A stretch of DNA of 64,000 nt from Agrocybe praecox (taxonomy: Eukaryota; Basidiomycota; Agaricomycetes; Agaricales; Agrocybaceae), in NCBI GenBank assembly GCA_964017145.1, contig OZ024842.1:1736001-1800000 (forward strand), read 5' to 3'. The notes beneath the pieces are model-generated. The model had not been told where the DNA came from. It saw only the letters and a program-made list of their open reading frames with translations, and ran no database searches. Below, piece by piece: positions 33,490-48,106 of the stretch (within the stretch, counting starts at the first letter, position 1; each line of letters opens with the position of its first letter). The position numbers and the translations under genes are program-made.

Positions 33490-36275
33490 ATGGCATCAGT
33501 CGAACTCAACTTCTCTGCTGCCTTGGCTACATGGAAAGGTATATGCCAATATCGTGGCTCTGTCGACCTCATATTCATCTAGACTCTCAGACGTGAATCT
33601 GACCGAGCTACAAAAGACTCTTGATAAGCAAGGTGTCGAATTGGTTGATAACCAGAAGGAGAATGTTGTTGGGCGTAAAGCACTGGCGGAGAAAACGAAA
33701 GGTATGTACTTGACTGTCTTGCTACTGCAAGTTCATACTAACTTGACCTCCCGCAGAATTTAAAAAGATTCCTGACGAAGAGAAAGCCAACGCAATCAAA
33801 GGTTTACTGAAAGGTATGGCCTCTTGGAAACAAGCTGCTTCTCGAATGCTAACTTCCTCTTGGTTAGCATACCAGACCGAAATTGACAACCTCACCAAGC
33901 GGTTCAAGGCGTCGGACAATGCTTTCCTTCAGGTTTATAAAGTCCTCGCAGAAGCACCCGACCCATATCCTTTATTGGAGGCTGCAGTGGTATGTTGGCA
34001 ATAACATTACTTTTTAGGAGTTTTGCTAATAATATATTCGGTGCATAGGACCAAGCAGTCAAGGTCGCGGAAGCTATGGAACACGAGGATGAGCTCAGGA
34101 AGCTACGAGAAGAGAACGCTGAACTCAAGAGAAGGGTGAATGATGTCACGACTGTTGAAAATGCAAAGAAGAAACTGGAGGTCAAGGTCGAGCAACTTGA
34201 ACAAAAGGTCGGTACCGCATTTATAAAAGGAGCGCAAAAAACCCATGGAATGGATATTGTAGATGGATACTGTGATTCAGGAGAAAGTTTCGCAGAAGGC
34301 CAATGAACTAACGGCAACATATGATGAAAAGATACGAAATTACGAAGACAGGTAAGAAATTGTTCTACCTTCGACTTTGATGTTTATGTAGTGAATCTAT
34401 TGCAGAGAGCAGGACCTCCAACGACAACTATCACTGACAAAGGATCAGCTACGAGATTTACGTGTTTCGAATGAAAACAATCAAGCAAAACTATTTGATC
34501 ACAGTCAGAGACAAGGTCTGTCGTCTCCTTTGGTTTTCTGATATATATTTTGACAAGTCTTCTATTGCAGACCAGGAAGTAGTTTCAAAGCTCGCAGAAG
34601 CTGACATGATTATTGCCGACCTGGATCGTGCAAATAGTCGCATCGTCGCGCTTGAGCACAGAAATGTACTCTTGATAATTCTATGCACATTCTATCTTTC
34701 CCTAATGAATTTTCTAGGAAATTCTGCGTGCAGAAATTGAAACCATGCGTAGCGGCACTGAGTCATCAGAACGGTTAGTTGCAATTAGTTGCTGCGTCAT
34801 GGAATCTCATTATCTCTTCGAATTAGTGTCAAAGCTCTGGAGAAGCAAATTCTCAATCTTGAGATGGAAACTGAAAGTCTTTCCCACTCTGTCGAAGCCC
34901 AAAAGCAGAAAGTATCCGAAATTGAAGCAGCAGGCCAGAAGAAAGCAGACGATCTCTCAAAAGAGCTGCAGAAGAAGGTTTGTACATTCGATGGGTCGTG
35001 TTATATCATGTCCTAACATTTTATGCAGGCCAATGAAGCAGAACAGCTCCGATCAAAATTAAAGCAACTTAGTGATTACGACGAAATGAAGCGAGAGCTC
35101 GAAATAATGAAGGTATGCCTTGTTCTATTGATATTTTTGATTCGATGTTGATTTCTGTAGTATGTCGAGTTTTCTGGGTTTGATGCCAATGACGACGAGG
35201 ATTCTCTTCCGAATGGAAGCGATCAGGCGTGGCACCTTCCCAGCCCAAACCCTGGCAAGATTAACTCTAGAGAAGGCAAATCGTTGGAAACTTTGCTGGC
35301 TAGTAAGAACAAAAGACTCCAGGAGGAGTTGACGAAACTCAGGGTCCTTCACACCGAACTTGAAGACTCCCTCAGGAGCCACTCAGAACGATTGGATAAC
35401 GTCACTCAGGAGTTGGACAAGCAAAGAGAGCTCAATGAAAAGCTTGAAAACGATTTACTTTCCATTAACAATGAAAACAAGCCTAATGGATTTGCAGAGA
35501 CCGAAGATGATGCTCTAGCTGGTCTGGACATTGGAAAGCGAGCGGTAATGTACTTGTGCTCATTAAAGAAATGCCGCTGACCATATTTCTAGAATACGCC
35601 TGTGCGCTCAACGCCGATACCCTTCACTTCTTCTGCCGATACTTCCATCTTACCTATCGTGACAAGCCAGCGAGACCGCTTCAGACAAAGAAATGCAGAA
35701 CTTGAAGAGGTGGGCATTTACTGCAATAAGCATCCCAAGAACCTGACTCATGGGTAAACCCTTCCAGGAACTGCGTAAACAATATCAGATCATTTCTGAG
35801 TTGCGCAATGAGATCAAGACATTACAAAGTGACAACCTCAAATTATACGAGAAGGTCAGGTATATGCAAAGCTACAGAGAAGACTCGGGGTCCCGTCCAG
35901 TATCGCAACTCGACCCCCTTCCAGCACCTGCAAGTGCTCGTGATGATATGAGTAAATACCAAACACGGTATGAAGAAGCTATGAATCCTTTCGAAGCTTT
36001 CCGAGGCAGAGTATGTACAATGCATGGCTTACATTTCCGGACAATGTATTGATTTTCATTAATAGGAGGCAACTAGGGCTTATCAAGCTCTCAATCCTGT
36101 GGAACGAGCTGTCCTGGCCCTAACAAGAACAATCCTCGGCAATCGCAGGGCGAGGGCCTTCTTCGTCATCTATGCTCTTGCAATTCACGTCCTTGTACTT
36201 TTCACAATATATGAGTCGACAGGTTCGTCTGGTACACAACTACAAAGACAACCTAACCCACATGCGGCGTCGTGA
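33490..36275 (+). CDS. COY1: CASP/Coy1-type Golgi coiled-coil membrane protein
   Basis: Tail-anchored Golgi protein of the CASP family (short CUX1 product in animals, Coy1 in yeast), involved in retrograde intra-Golgi tethering. The first exon MASVELNFSAALATWK splices to DVNLTELQKTLDKQGVEL, the usual family start. A long coiled coil follows. The signature C-terminus has TSQRDRFRQRNAELEEEL, RNEIKTLQSDNLKLYEKVRY, NPFEAFRGRE, NPVERAVLALTRTILGNRRA and then a transmembrane segment (FFVIYALAIHVLVLFTIYES) close to the end, with only a short lumenal tail. Stop TGA at 36273-36275. About a dozen introns. No homeodomain is present, as expected for fungal CASP. Confidence 0.93.
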
Positions 36276-36410
36276 CGATCTCGCCGTAATAGAATATCTC
36301 TATCTCATATTAGTAAATTATTGTGTATAGTACAGATTGCAAAGGATATGTTTGTAGATACAGTAATTGGCCAGGGAAGTAATGACGGTGTAATAACTAA
36401 TGGATGTATT

Positions 36411-38785
36411 TTATTTCTGTTTCGGCATATTTTTGCTGCGGTAAAAAGTGATGGCTCGATCCGAGGCTTGGAGAACAGGTTGCATGGCCTACAGATAAGA
36501 TGTAAGCAAGCTATCATTAGCAACCAGGCGAATACGTACAATTTCTATGCGGGTAGGGTCAATGCCGTGGTGTTGAGCGGTCTGCACCAATGCGTGCACT
36601 TTCTCATGGGTTTTGGAAATGTATCCGATCATCTTTGCCGTCTTAGCAGCTTTTTGCGCCGGAGTGGCAGATGCCACTGTTTGCAGCTCTCCAGAAGGGG
36701 GATATATTGATAACCAGAATTGGCGAAGGAATTCGTTTGCAGCGGTCTGGCAAGTCGTCATCTGTCTAAACAGTCCATCGGGTATCTCGTCTGCAAAAAG
36801 GTGTCCGATTAGCTAAATACCCTTAAATGCAAAAGGACAAGGCTTACTCTTCTTTGACTTAACGTCTAGGCGATTTGTCACGTTTTGGGTCATGGCGATC
36901 AAGGCAGCATCTCCTTGTTTACGCTCAATTTTTAACTAGGAAAAATAACATTCATTGGATTGTCACATTTGAAGAAAATGAACCATAAACACACCTGGCT
37001 TAGACGTACGTCCCAGTTAGCTAAACTGGCCTTCGCTGCTTGCATCACAGCGACTGGATCTCGTTTCTTCAAAGGAATTTAGTATCCATACCAAAGAATA
37101 TTTCTCGATGACACTTACTGGCTGAGAAGGGTCTTGATTGTTATTCGACATTCTGCCCTCGAAGTAGCGCTGTCTGTCTTGCATCTCAAGGAGAATTCCA
37201 TCTGTTGATTCTGGGTCACGGAGGTCGTCGATTTCTATTTGTGAGTACGCCTCCTGTTTGAAGATAAGCAATGCGCATAAACGGGAAAGGTTTAGGATCT
37301 CACCTCTCCTGTGTCAGTCCGTCTTCTCTTTGTAGGTGGAAGTTCGCCCCTGCCATGCGGTAAAGGTCATTGAAGCGTACGAGGAGCATGTAATTCATGA
37401 AGCGACTTACAATGCCGAGTTCAACAGTCTCTCGGAATGTTCGTTGAACTTTCTGATCAGTGGTAAAGCGGCCTTTTGTCTTCCGGCTCGCATTGTTATA
37501 TCTTTCTCATTTCCTGTCTAGGTAACGAGTCAACACCTTCGCTTTATGAAAATCCAGAAGAGTGCATACTTCCTCGTGATCTTCATTTGTCGCTGCAAGG
37601 TCAACAAATGACTCTACTTGCTCGTTCCGTGTTCTTCTGGGTTCCAATTCTGGATATGTTGCTGAGGAACGCGGATAATTCTAAGAATGAAATCGACATA
37701 CCATCGTCATCTCTTTCTAAGTATTTGTCGAAAATCGGATCATCTTTTACAACATGTTGTGCAGCAGAAGAACGGATGGACGCTCGATGGGCATTGAAGA
37801 GCTTCGACTGAAAGTACCGCTTCCAAAATTGTTCTTCCGAGAGCTTTACGTGCAATTTTCAATGAATGTAACTGTGCATATGCAAAAATAGCGTACTTTA
37901 TTCGGCACGTTCTCGCTGTATGCTTTAGCTACGATAGGATATTCATCGAAAATATCATGTACAAGTTGCGGTGTAATCCGGATCTTGATTTCTCCACCTT
38001 CCACTGCTTCAGGACGCGGGTCGACGAGTTGACCAGACTTCCCTTTCTTCTGGTTCTCGAACGCGGCTTGTGCCAGAATTAAATGCTTTTACCAAGGTGA
38101 GTAAAGTTTAAGCTTGAAATGCGAGTTCTTACCTCTCGACCGTCCCAGAACTCAGCCTCCGTGATCTGTCCCGTCATAACCAACTCCCTATGCAATGTAC
38201 CTAATTCGGGGTCGCTTAACAGAACCTTTTTGCGCAATCGAAATTCACTGGCTGGGTCATTGCCGGCAATGACAGGTGTGGCTCTTGTCTCACTGACGAC
38301 AGACGTTGCTCTTGAGTCAACTGGATGCGACGGGGTGAGGGTCGGGCGAGGGGTCTGTACAGCTATAGGTGTCATCGGTTGGACTGCTGCTGCAACAGGT
38401 TTATGTAGTGTCCCCAGAGCGCCCTTATTGCGAGCTATAATTGTTGTCAACTCTTGCTTGAATTTCTCGCGTTCAGCGATAGCGATTGCTGGCGAACTTG
38501 TGAATGTGAAATTGTGGCCTGTATCATCTCCTACGAGAGATAACTTCAATCTGACTAGGGCTGCGCCTTCTTTACTACAGAAAAGAGCTGATTTCTACTA
38601 TGTGAGCCACTTGCTGAGACAAGAGCGACAAAGTACCAAGACTAACATGCCGCATCAGCATACGCGACGCGTATAGTTGGAGCTTTCTTTCCATCAGGCG
38701 TCCATTGTAAATGAGTGTCCGTTAGCTCTAACAAGCCTGGCAATTTCTTGCAGGATGCCTTCGCTGTGCACACCGTGGTAGGCAT
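36411..38785 (-). CDS. TFB1: TFIIH core subunit Tfb1 (p62)
   Basis: Core TFIIH subunit that binds activators and repair factors through its N-terminal PH domain. From the ATG at 38785: MPTTVCTAKASCKKLPG, LELTDTHLQWTPDG, RVAYADA and the rest of the PH-like fold. Then come a linker, the first BSD region (SEFRLRKKVLLSDPELGTLH, ITEAEFWDGRE) and the second BSD region (LSEEQFWKRYFQSKLFNAHR, ASIRSSAAQHVVKDDPIFDK), both with the diagnostic F-W pair. The C-terminal part has PLIRKFNEHSERLLNSAL, EIDDLRDPE and a helical end reaching SKNMPKQK with a TAA at 36411-36413, reached through an intron just before AMQPVLQAS. It starts 157 bp from the divergent phosphatase gene. This is the second TFIIH subunit in the window after Tfb4. 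Confidence 0.93.
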
Positions 38786-38942
38786 GAAAGACAAAAGGAC
38801 CCGGCACAAGCGCTCTAGTTGTGTTCGTAATGATTATGTAATCCCTTGATTTCCTTTTCTTAATCTAATCTAAGTCTCCGGCAGAGGGGTATTCTAACTT
38901 TTTTCTTCTTATTTCTGTTTGCCACCTCAACCTCCTTTCACC

Positions 38943-39997
38943 ATGGCTGCACCCAAGAAACAATTAATTGTCTTCGATTTTGACTGGTAATGATCTCCTC
39001 ACAATATTTGTCCCTCACTCTGATTACTATATAGGTCTATGGCCGATCAGGACACAGATAGATGGATTTTTGAAGTTTTGGCTCCCGATCTCAGACGCAA
39101 AATGAAGACGTTGAAAGACGAAATACAATGGACCGATCTTGTGTGAGCACCTGCAATATAGCTGGCATAATCTCATGACTTATAACCTATGCAGCGCTCA
39201 ATCTCTACGCGAAGCCCATGCTCGCTCTATTACCAAAGAGCAGATCATCCACGCTCTAGAAATTATGCCATACGTGGGTATCTTACTTCTGTTTGCAAAA
39301 GTCAGATATCAAATACGTTGATACAACCAATAGCATCCAGCCATGGTCAGAGCAGTGACCAACCTCAAAAACAGGGGGGAAACCACGTTCCTGTGTTTAT
39401 CTAACGCCAACTCTGTGTTTATTTCGACGATCCTCAAGGTACATACAACTCAAGCTCATTGCGTACAAAATTAACGTCAACCGTCCTAATAGTCCAAAGG
39501 TTTGGAAAATTTGTTCGACGAAATCATCACCAACCCAGCCGAATGGGATCCATCAGGATTGCTCAAATTGAGTAGAAGGGTTGACCCAGAAGGCCCACAA
39601 CATAGCTGCAAAGTCGGATGCAGTCCAAATATGTGCAAGGGTAGTAAAAATAATGCCGATTTTCGCTCTGCCACGTCGATTTCTGATGTGCTGTCCTACA
39701 GGTGAAGAACTGGAGGCTTTCCTAGCAAGAAAAGGGGTGGAATACGACCATATTGCATACGTCGGTGACGGAAGCAATGACTTCTGTCCGATCCTGCGGT
39801 TGAGAAGGTGAGTTTTTGCCAAATTTCTTGCCCAATAACGCGCTAAGAGATTTATTAGCCAAGATACCAATTTCTGCAGGACTGGCCGCGGCCTGCAGAG
39901 GCGCATTGAAAAAGAAGGAGAAAAGGAAGGTCTCAAGTGCAAGGTGGAATATTGGGGTGGTGCTTGGGAAATCGAGGAGAAATTCAACAAGCTGTGA
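38943..39997 (+). CDS. PHOSPHO1/2-type HAD phosphatase
   Basis: Haloacid-dehalogenase-fold phosphatase related to PHOSPHO1/2, which act on phosphoethanolamine, phosphocholine or pyridoxal phosphate. Motif I is LIVFDFDW followed, across the first intron (GAC TG|G TCT), by SMADQDTDRWIFEVLAPDLR; the first Asp is the nucleophile. Other family features are PYHPAMVRAV, TTFLCLSNANSVFISTIL (motif II Ser), GLENLFDEIITNPAEWDPSG, PQHSCKVGCSPNMCKG and YDHIAYVGDGSNDFCPIL (metal-binding motif). The C-terminus ends EIEEKFNKL with TGA at 39995-39997. Five or more short introns. Substrate cannot be told from sequence. Confidence 0.9.
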
Positions 39998-40301
39998 ACA
40001 AGAGATCAGGATCAGGATAGCTAAGGGTTCAAGTCCGAAAGCATCTTCGTCAACGGATATATAGAGGAATATGAATGGAGAATAACACCAAATATCAAGT
40101 TCAAGTACAACACAGTACGGCTGTCGTAAGTGAAAACGAAAAACCAGTAGAATGGAATGGAGATATGTAAATTGAACATGAAAAAAAAAAACACGGTTGC
40201 AAGTTGATTCAAGAGCGGACTGATAACGTTTGACCTGTGTATATTCTAGTCGGAGTTGTCGATGCAGAGAAATACTGCCACACTACAGTTATGTTCTTCA
40301 A

Positions 40302-44456
<4,155 letters not shown>

Positions 44457-44805
44457 GATTGTGAAGAGATATTGTGTATACTACGCGCAGAGGAAGGACC
44501 CTCGATGAGCAAGTACGAAGGATAATGGACGAAGGAAAGACACTCGTGTTGGCAGATGACAGTCAAGGAGCTGTGTCAATAAGGGGCTCAGGGTTTCTTA
44601 ATCGATCCTCAACCGATTTCCTCCATACAACACAACCTTTCTTACTTGGCATTTATTTCCTTTCTTACCTTTTTTCTTTCTTTCTTCTTTCTCTTTCTCT
44701 CAGAATGTCTCTATCGATTATCTCTCAACCACTCTTACCGAGGTTTCCATGTGACTCTACAAAAATACATCAACCAGGCCATAGGCCATTTTATACCGCC
44801 ATATT

Positions 44806-45352
44806 TCATTCCCCAATCGTTTCAAGTTCTTTGAGGGTAGTTACAATGCCCCTCTCAGCCTCTAATACAAGTCGCTGCCCTTGGCCCATAGAAAGGAAAC
44901 CGACAGGGATGTCCACAGACAAAAATATCTGTTTCCGAAAGCGTTTCGCTGCAGTGTATTAGTAGCAAGATGGGGTCAGAGCATCAGCAAAAAGCCATAC
45001 CTAAGCGTTGTGCCATGGGAAGTGCTGCATCCGAACTGGAAGAACGAAACAAAGATGTCGCCGACGAAGGTGCGCCGGCCTGCCAGACGATCCGAAAAAG
45101 CCTCAATTAGTACGCCTCGAGTACGGCAGAGACACATACAGCTTTAGGTGGCATGGCACAGGCCCAGTCCTTGCACAAGTTCCCATTCAGGACCGTCTTT
45201 TCGCCGTCGACAGGATTTGCGTTGCTATCTGCGACTCCGATCCAGAGCATATATGTGTCTACCATCTTCGTTATTTGCAGCACCAAGGATGGCAACGAAG
45301 CGTCGCTTGGCTTTATGACCTTCACTAGAACCTTTGTCGTGGAGTCGGCCAT
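44806..45352 (-). CDS. Proteasome assembly chaperone 4 (Poc4/PSMG4-like)
   Basis: Small chaperone that, with its Pac3 partner, helps build the 20S alpha ring. The first coding part reads MADSTTKVLVKVIKPSDASL, then LQITKMVDTYMLWIGVADSN, matching the PSMG4 hydrophobic core strand. After one intron comes a Ser-rich stretch leading to LPMAQRL, then after a second intron KRFRKQIFLSVDIPVGFLSM and LVLEAERGIVTTLKELETIG, ending at TGA 44806-44808. The R-L-A-K-R-x-x-K-Q-I-F-L-S pattern is typical of the family. Length about 140-150 residues fits. The first intron's exact borders (around 45090-45150) are not fixed. Confidence 0.75.
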
Positions 45353-45637
45353 GATGATGGTCTGATGCTACAATTAATATGCGTTGACCAGGCAGGCCTA
45401 ACAATGAATAAATCAAAGAGCAAGTCCCGTGTATGAATTTCGCCTCCAGCTCTTACGAATTGTGTCTTCTTGCCCTTAGTTTCGAAGCTACGCCATAGGA
45501 ATCTTTACACAAGAGTTTCATTGTTATGTAAATTGGTTTCATGGTGGTCGCTCATTACAGAGTTCGACTTGAACGTGAGATAATACAGTAGATTTGAAGT
45601 TGATAAGGACCAAATCAACAAATTGCATCATATGATC

Positions 45638-45696
45638 AACGTTGGTACGTTGAACGCGAATGTTGAACATTGAACGTTGAACGATTGAACTTTAAA
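45638..45696 (+). repeat. GTTGAACG-type short tandem repeat upstream of GRF gene
   Basis: Six imperfect copies of an ACGTTGAAC-like unit follow each other (AACGTTGGTACGTTGAACGCG, then GTTGAACATTGAACGTTGAAC and GATTGAAC), about 50-105 bp before the GRF protein start codon. AACGTT is itself palindromic. It could be a multi-copy factor site or simple slippage; no known factor is assigned. Confidence 0.55.
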
Positions 45697-45744
45697 CCAT
45701 TCTTGGCGTACTCTTTTCTCTACTAGTGACCGCCAACTAGTACA

Positions 45745-46832
45745 ATGGACGAGCCAGGTTTTGAACCCCCTAAATGTACTGGACATGGCTTACCTGCCAG
45801 GATATACGAAAGTCAACAGACAGACACCAAGAACCGGTATGCATTCAAGTGAAGTTTACACATGGTCTTCCTTGACACAGGTTACTGCGAGAAGGAAATT
45901 CTACAGATGCCCTAAACCCATGAACGACTCGACACGATGCAAATACTTTTGTAAGTACATAAACTACTTTCAAAAGGCTAAATTTGATCTTGTATATCTA
46001 TAAATTACCATAAGGTTGGGTTGATGAATACCGCCCTGAAGGAAATGGAAATGCTGGCTCAAGCTCTCAGAGTCGCACTTTACCCCCAACACCCCAGTCT
46101 GCAGATCCTAATTCTGCAAGGGATATCGTGCAGAAAGATTATCCCCAGACACCAACTGCAAATTCCCAGTCCAAAAAACGAAGCTTCTCTTCGTTCGAAG
46201 GGGGTCACGAGGCGAATGTATCGCCGTTCACCGGTCAGAAACGGGTCAGGCTGGAAGACGATGAAGACGTCTACTTTCAGCCTTCTACCTCCCAAAATAA
46301 CAAGTTTAAGCCCGCTGCAGTTAATTCATCGTGGCCACCGCGAACACCTCCGCGAAAATATAGCAACGGTGCTAGTAACTTCAATACACCTGGCCTTTCG
46401 CAACCAATCGGGGTACGTTCAGACTAAACCTCGGCCAAACCTAACAAAGTCTCCCGTATTCATTTGTTTTTGTTGCGCACAGAGCCAAGGAGCAGGTCCC
46501 TCTGCGTTGCAAGAAACTTTGCCAGGCACTTCTGGCAACAACAACAACGAAGAATTGAATGCAGACTCTATCACAGAGATGCTTACTCGCCTTGAGGGCA
46601 CTCCTCAGCTGGTTCGCAAACTTGACAGAAGGCGAATTGCGGCGGAAAAGAGCCGCGATGCTAAAGCTTCGAAGATCGCCAGTCTCGAGGCCGAAGTTGA
46701 AAGGTACACAATCGCCCTATTCGCTTTACGTCTTCTCGTAATTTTCAGAGGATTGACCGAAATTTCTGTAGACTCAAGGCGAGAGAAAAGGAACTCGAGG
46801 CAGTCATTGCCGCATATGAGCAACGCGACTAA
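45745..46832 (+). CDS. GRF zinc-finger protein with C-terminal coiled coil
   Basis: Small probable nuclear protein with a GRF-type zinc finger, a single-strand nucleic acid binding module found in topoisomerase 3, APE2 and NEIL3. The N-terminus MDEPGFEPPKCTGHGLPARI begins the finger and, after an intron, RRKFYRCPKPMNDSTRC and KYFCWVDEYRP complete it, giving the C-x-H...C...C ligand pattern. A Ser/Pro-rich basic middle (KKRSFSSFEGG, GQKRVRLEDDEDVYF) precedes a C-terminal helix (LDRRRIAAEKSRDAKASKIA, then SLEAEVER joined by an intron to LKAREKELEAVIAAYEQRD), likely a coiled coil. Stop TAA 46830-46832. No catalytic domain is seen. A decayed-looking relative follows downstream. Confidence 0.82.
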
Positions 46833-47386
46833 ATTTCCTTCAGTATTTCCCAACCGCTATTTCGGAATGCACCGGTGTATACCTGAAATTATCAAACAAA
46901 TATACCTATTCAATGTATATGGTTTCCATTTTTCTTGAAACCGAAAATGGTCCCCCAAATTTACTCGAGATATGCACGCTATTTGGATCAAGAAATGATC
47001 ATGAGGGAAAAATTGGCGCCCATGACTTGAAAGTTCTATCAAAATTCTACCGGCACTATATTATACGCCAAGAATATACGTAGTGCTATAAAAGTGCGAT
47101 CACGCTTCAGTATAAATGACTTTGTTGATGGTTAATGTACAAAAATTTCCCCTCTCAAACGATTCCTGCCATTAAGATACAACATTCATTATCAAATTGG
47201 TCGAAATGTTTTCATGGATACGTGGTCAGAGTCATAGAGCGCCGAGTCATTCGCTCGGACGGTAGATGCTCATAAAACTGTCACATGTTTCTGGGCTAAT
47301 CTTTGGATTTTCTTAATATACAAAAGCTAGTTTTTTCGCTGTCCTCTCAGCATGAACCCAGCTCCAAATTGCAGCTTTTTTCGTAA
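46833..47386. other. Intergenic region between GRF gene and its relic
   Basis: About 550 bp, AT-rich, expected to hold the GRF gene 3' UTR. No ORF of note on either strand and no RNA gene recognised. The sequence MNPAPNCSFF (from ATG 47352) just before the relic might be a remnant of the first GRF exon, but the match is too weak to count. Confidence 0.5.
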
Positions 47387-48106
47387 ATGTCGTCAGGTTC
47401 ATATTATCTTCGCTGCCCGACTGACACTTCTCTACCATTTCGTAAAGAATGGGATGATTGTCCGACCTCTGGCAACAGTGTTCCAACTACTCAATTTGTA
47501 ATTCCAGGCGGTACGAAGCTTACTCAGGAAGCTCCTACCAGCCCTGTCCTCACAAAAGAAGTTTTTCATCATCTGACGCCGCAGAAGCAACCAACGTCGC
47601 AAAGTCGACGACGGTCAGGCAGCCGATCACAACAGTGGCACTTTAGGAAACCACCCTTCGGAGATGTTTCCTGACTCTGATGTCCACGGAGATGTAGCTA
47701 GTCGAGGACGATCTTTGACATTGGCGGTAAGTATAAAGTGCAGGATTAAACGTGGACGTCGACGCCACATCTATGAGCCCGAATGTGTACTAGATGAACC
47801 CTCCCCCCTCTTCCCAAGCTCCATGGTGTTCAACGAGGACATAACAGTGGACTCTCTATCACCGACACGCCTAACGGACTCACTTCTTCATACCTTCGTA
47901 AACTCGAACGTAGCAGACTTGTCATTGACGCTAACCTTACCAAGATCAAGGATTTGGAAGCTGAGAATAAAAGGTATGTGCGGCGTTTTCGTCAAGCGAT
48001 ACGACGCTAACGCCTCCGCGTCTTTAGATTAAGAATCTGGAGAGCAGTAACTGGAACAAGTCCTAGCCAATTTGCAAAACACCTAAAACGGGGAGTGGTG
48101 TTATAA
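47387..48106 (+). pseudogene. Decayed paralogue of the GRF zinc-finger gene
   Basis: Sequence in different frames lines up, in order, with the upstream GRF gene. Frame of 47387: YYLRCPTDTSLPFRKEWDDC matches the second half of the finger (FYRCP...W-D) but lacks the last cysteines. Frame of 47458: PHKRSFSSSD matches KKRSFSSFE. Frame of 47664: a segment ending RGRSLTLA, a good GTAAGT donor, then LHGVQRG, TPNGLTSSYLRKLERSR and IKDLEAENKR, matching TPQLVRKLDRRR and IASLEAEVER, with the final intron at the same codon position and phase. The coding thread needs at least two frame changes, so I call it a pseudogene or a fast-diverging gene. After the last intron the end could be RLRIWRAV... to TAA 48104-48106, or, one base shifted, KNLESSN. 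Confidence 0.5.
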
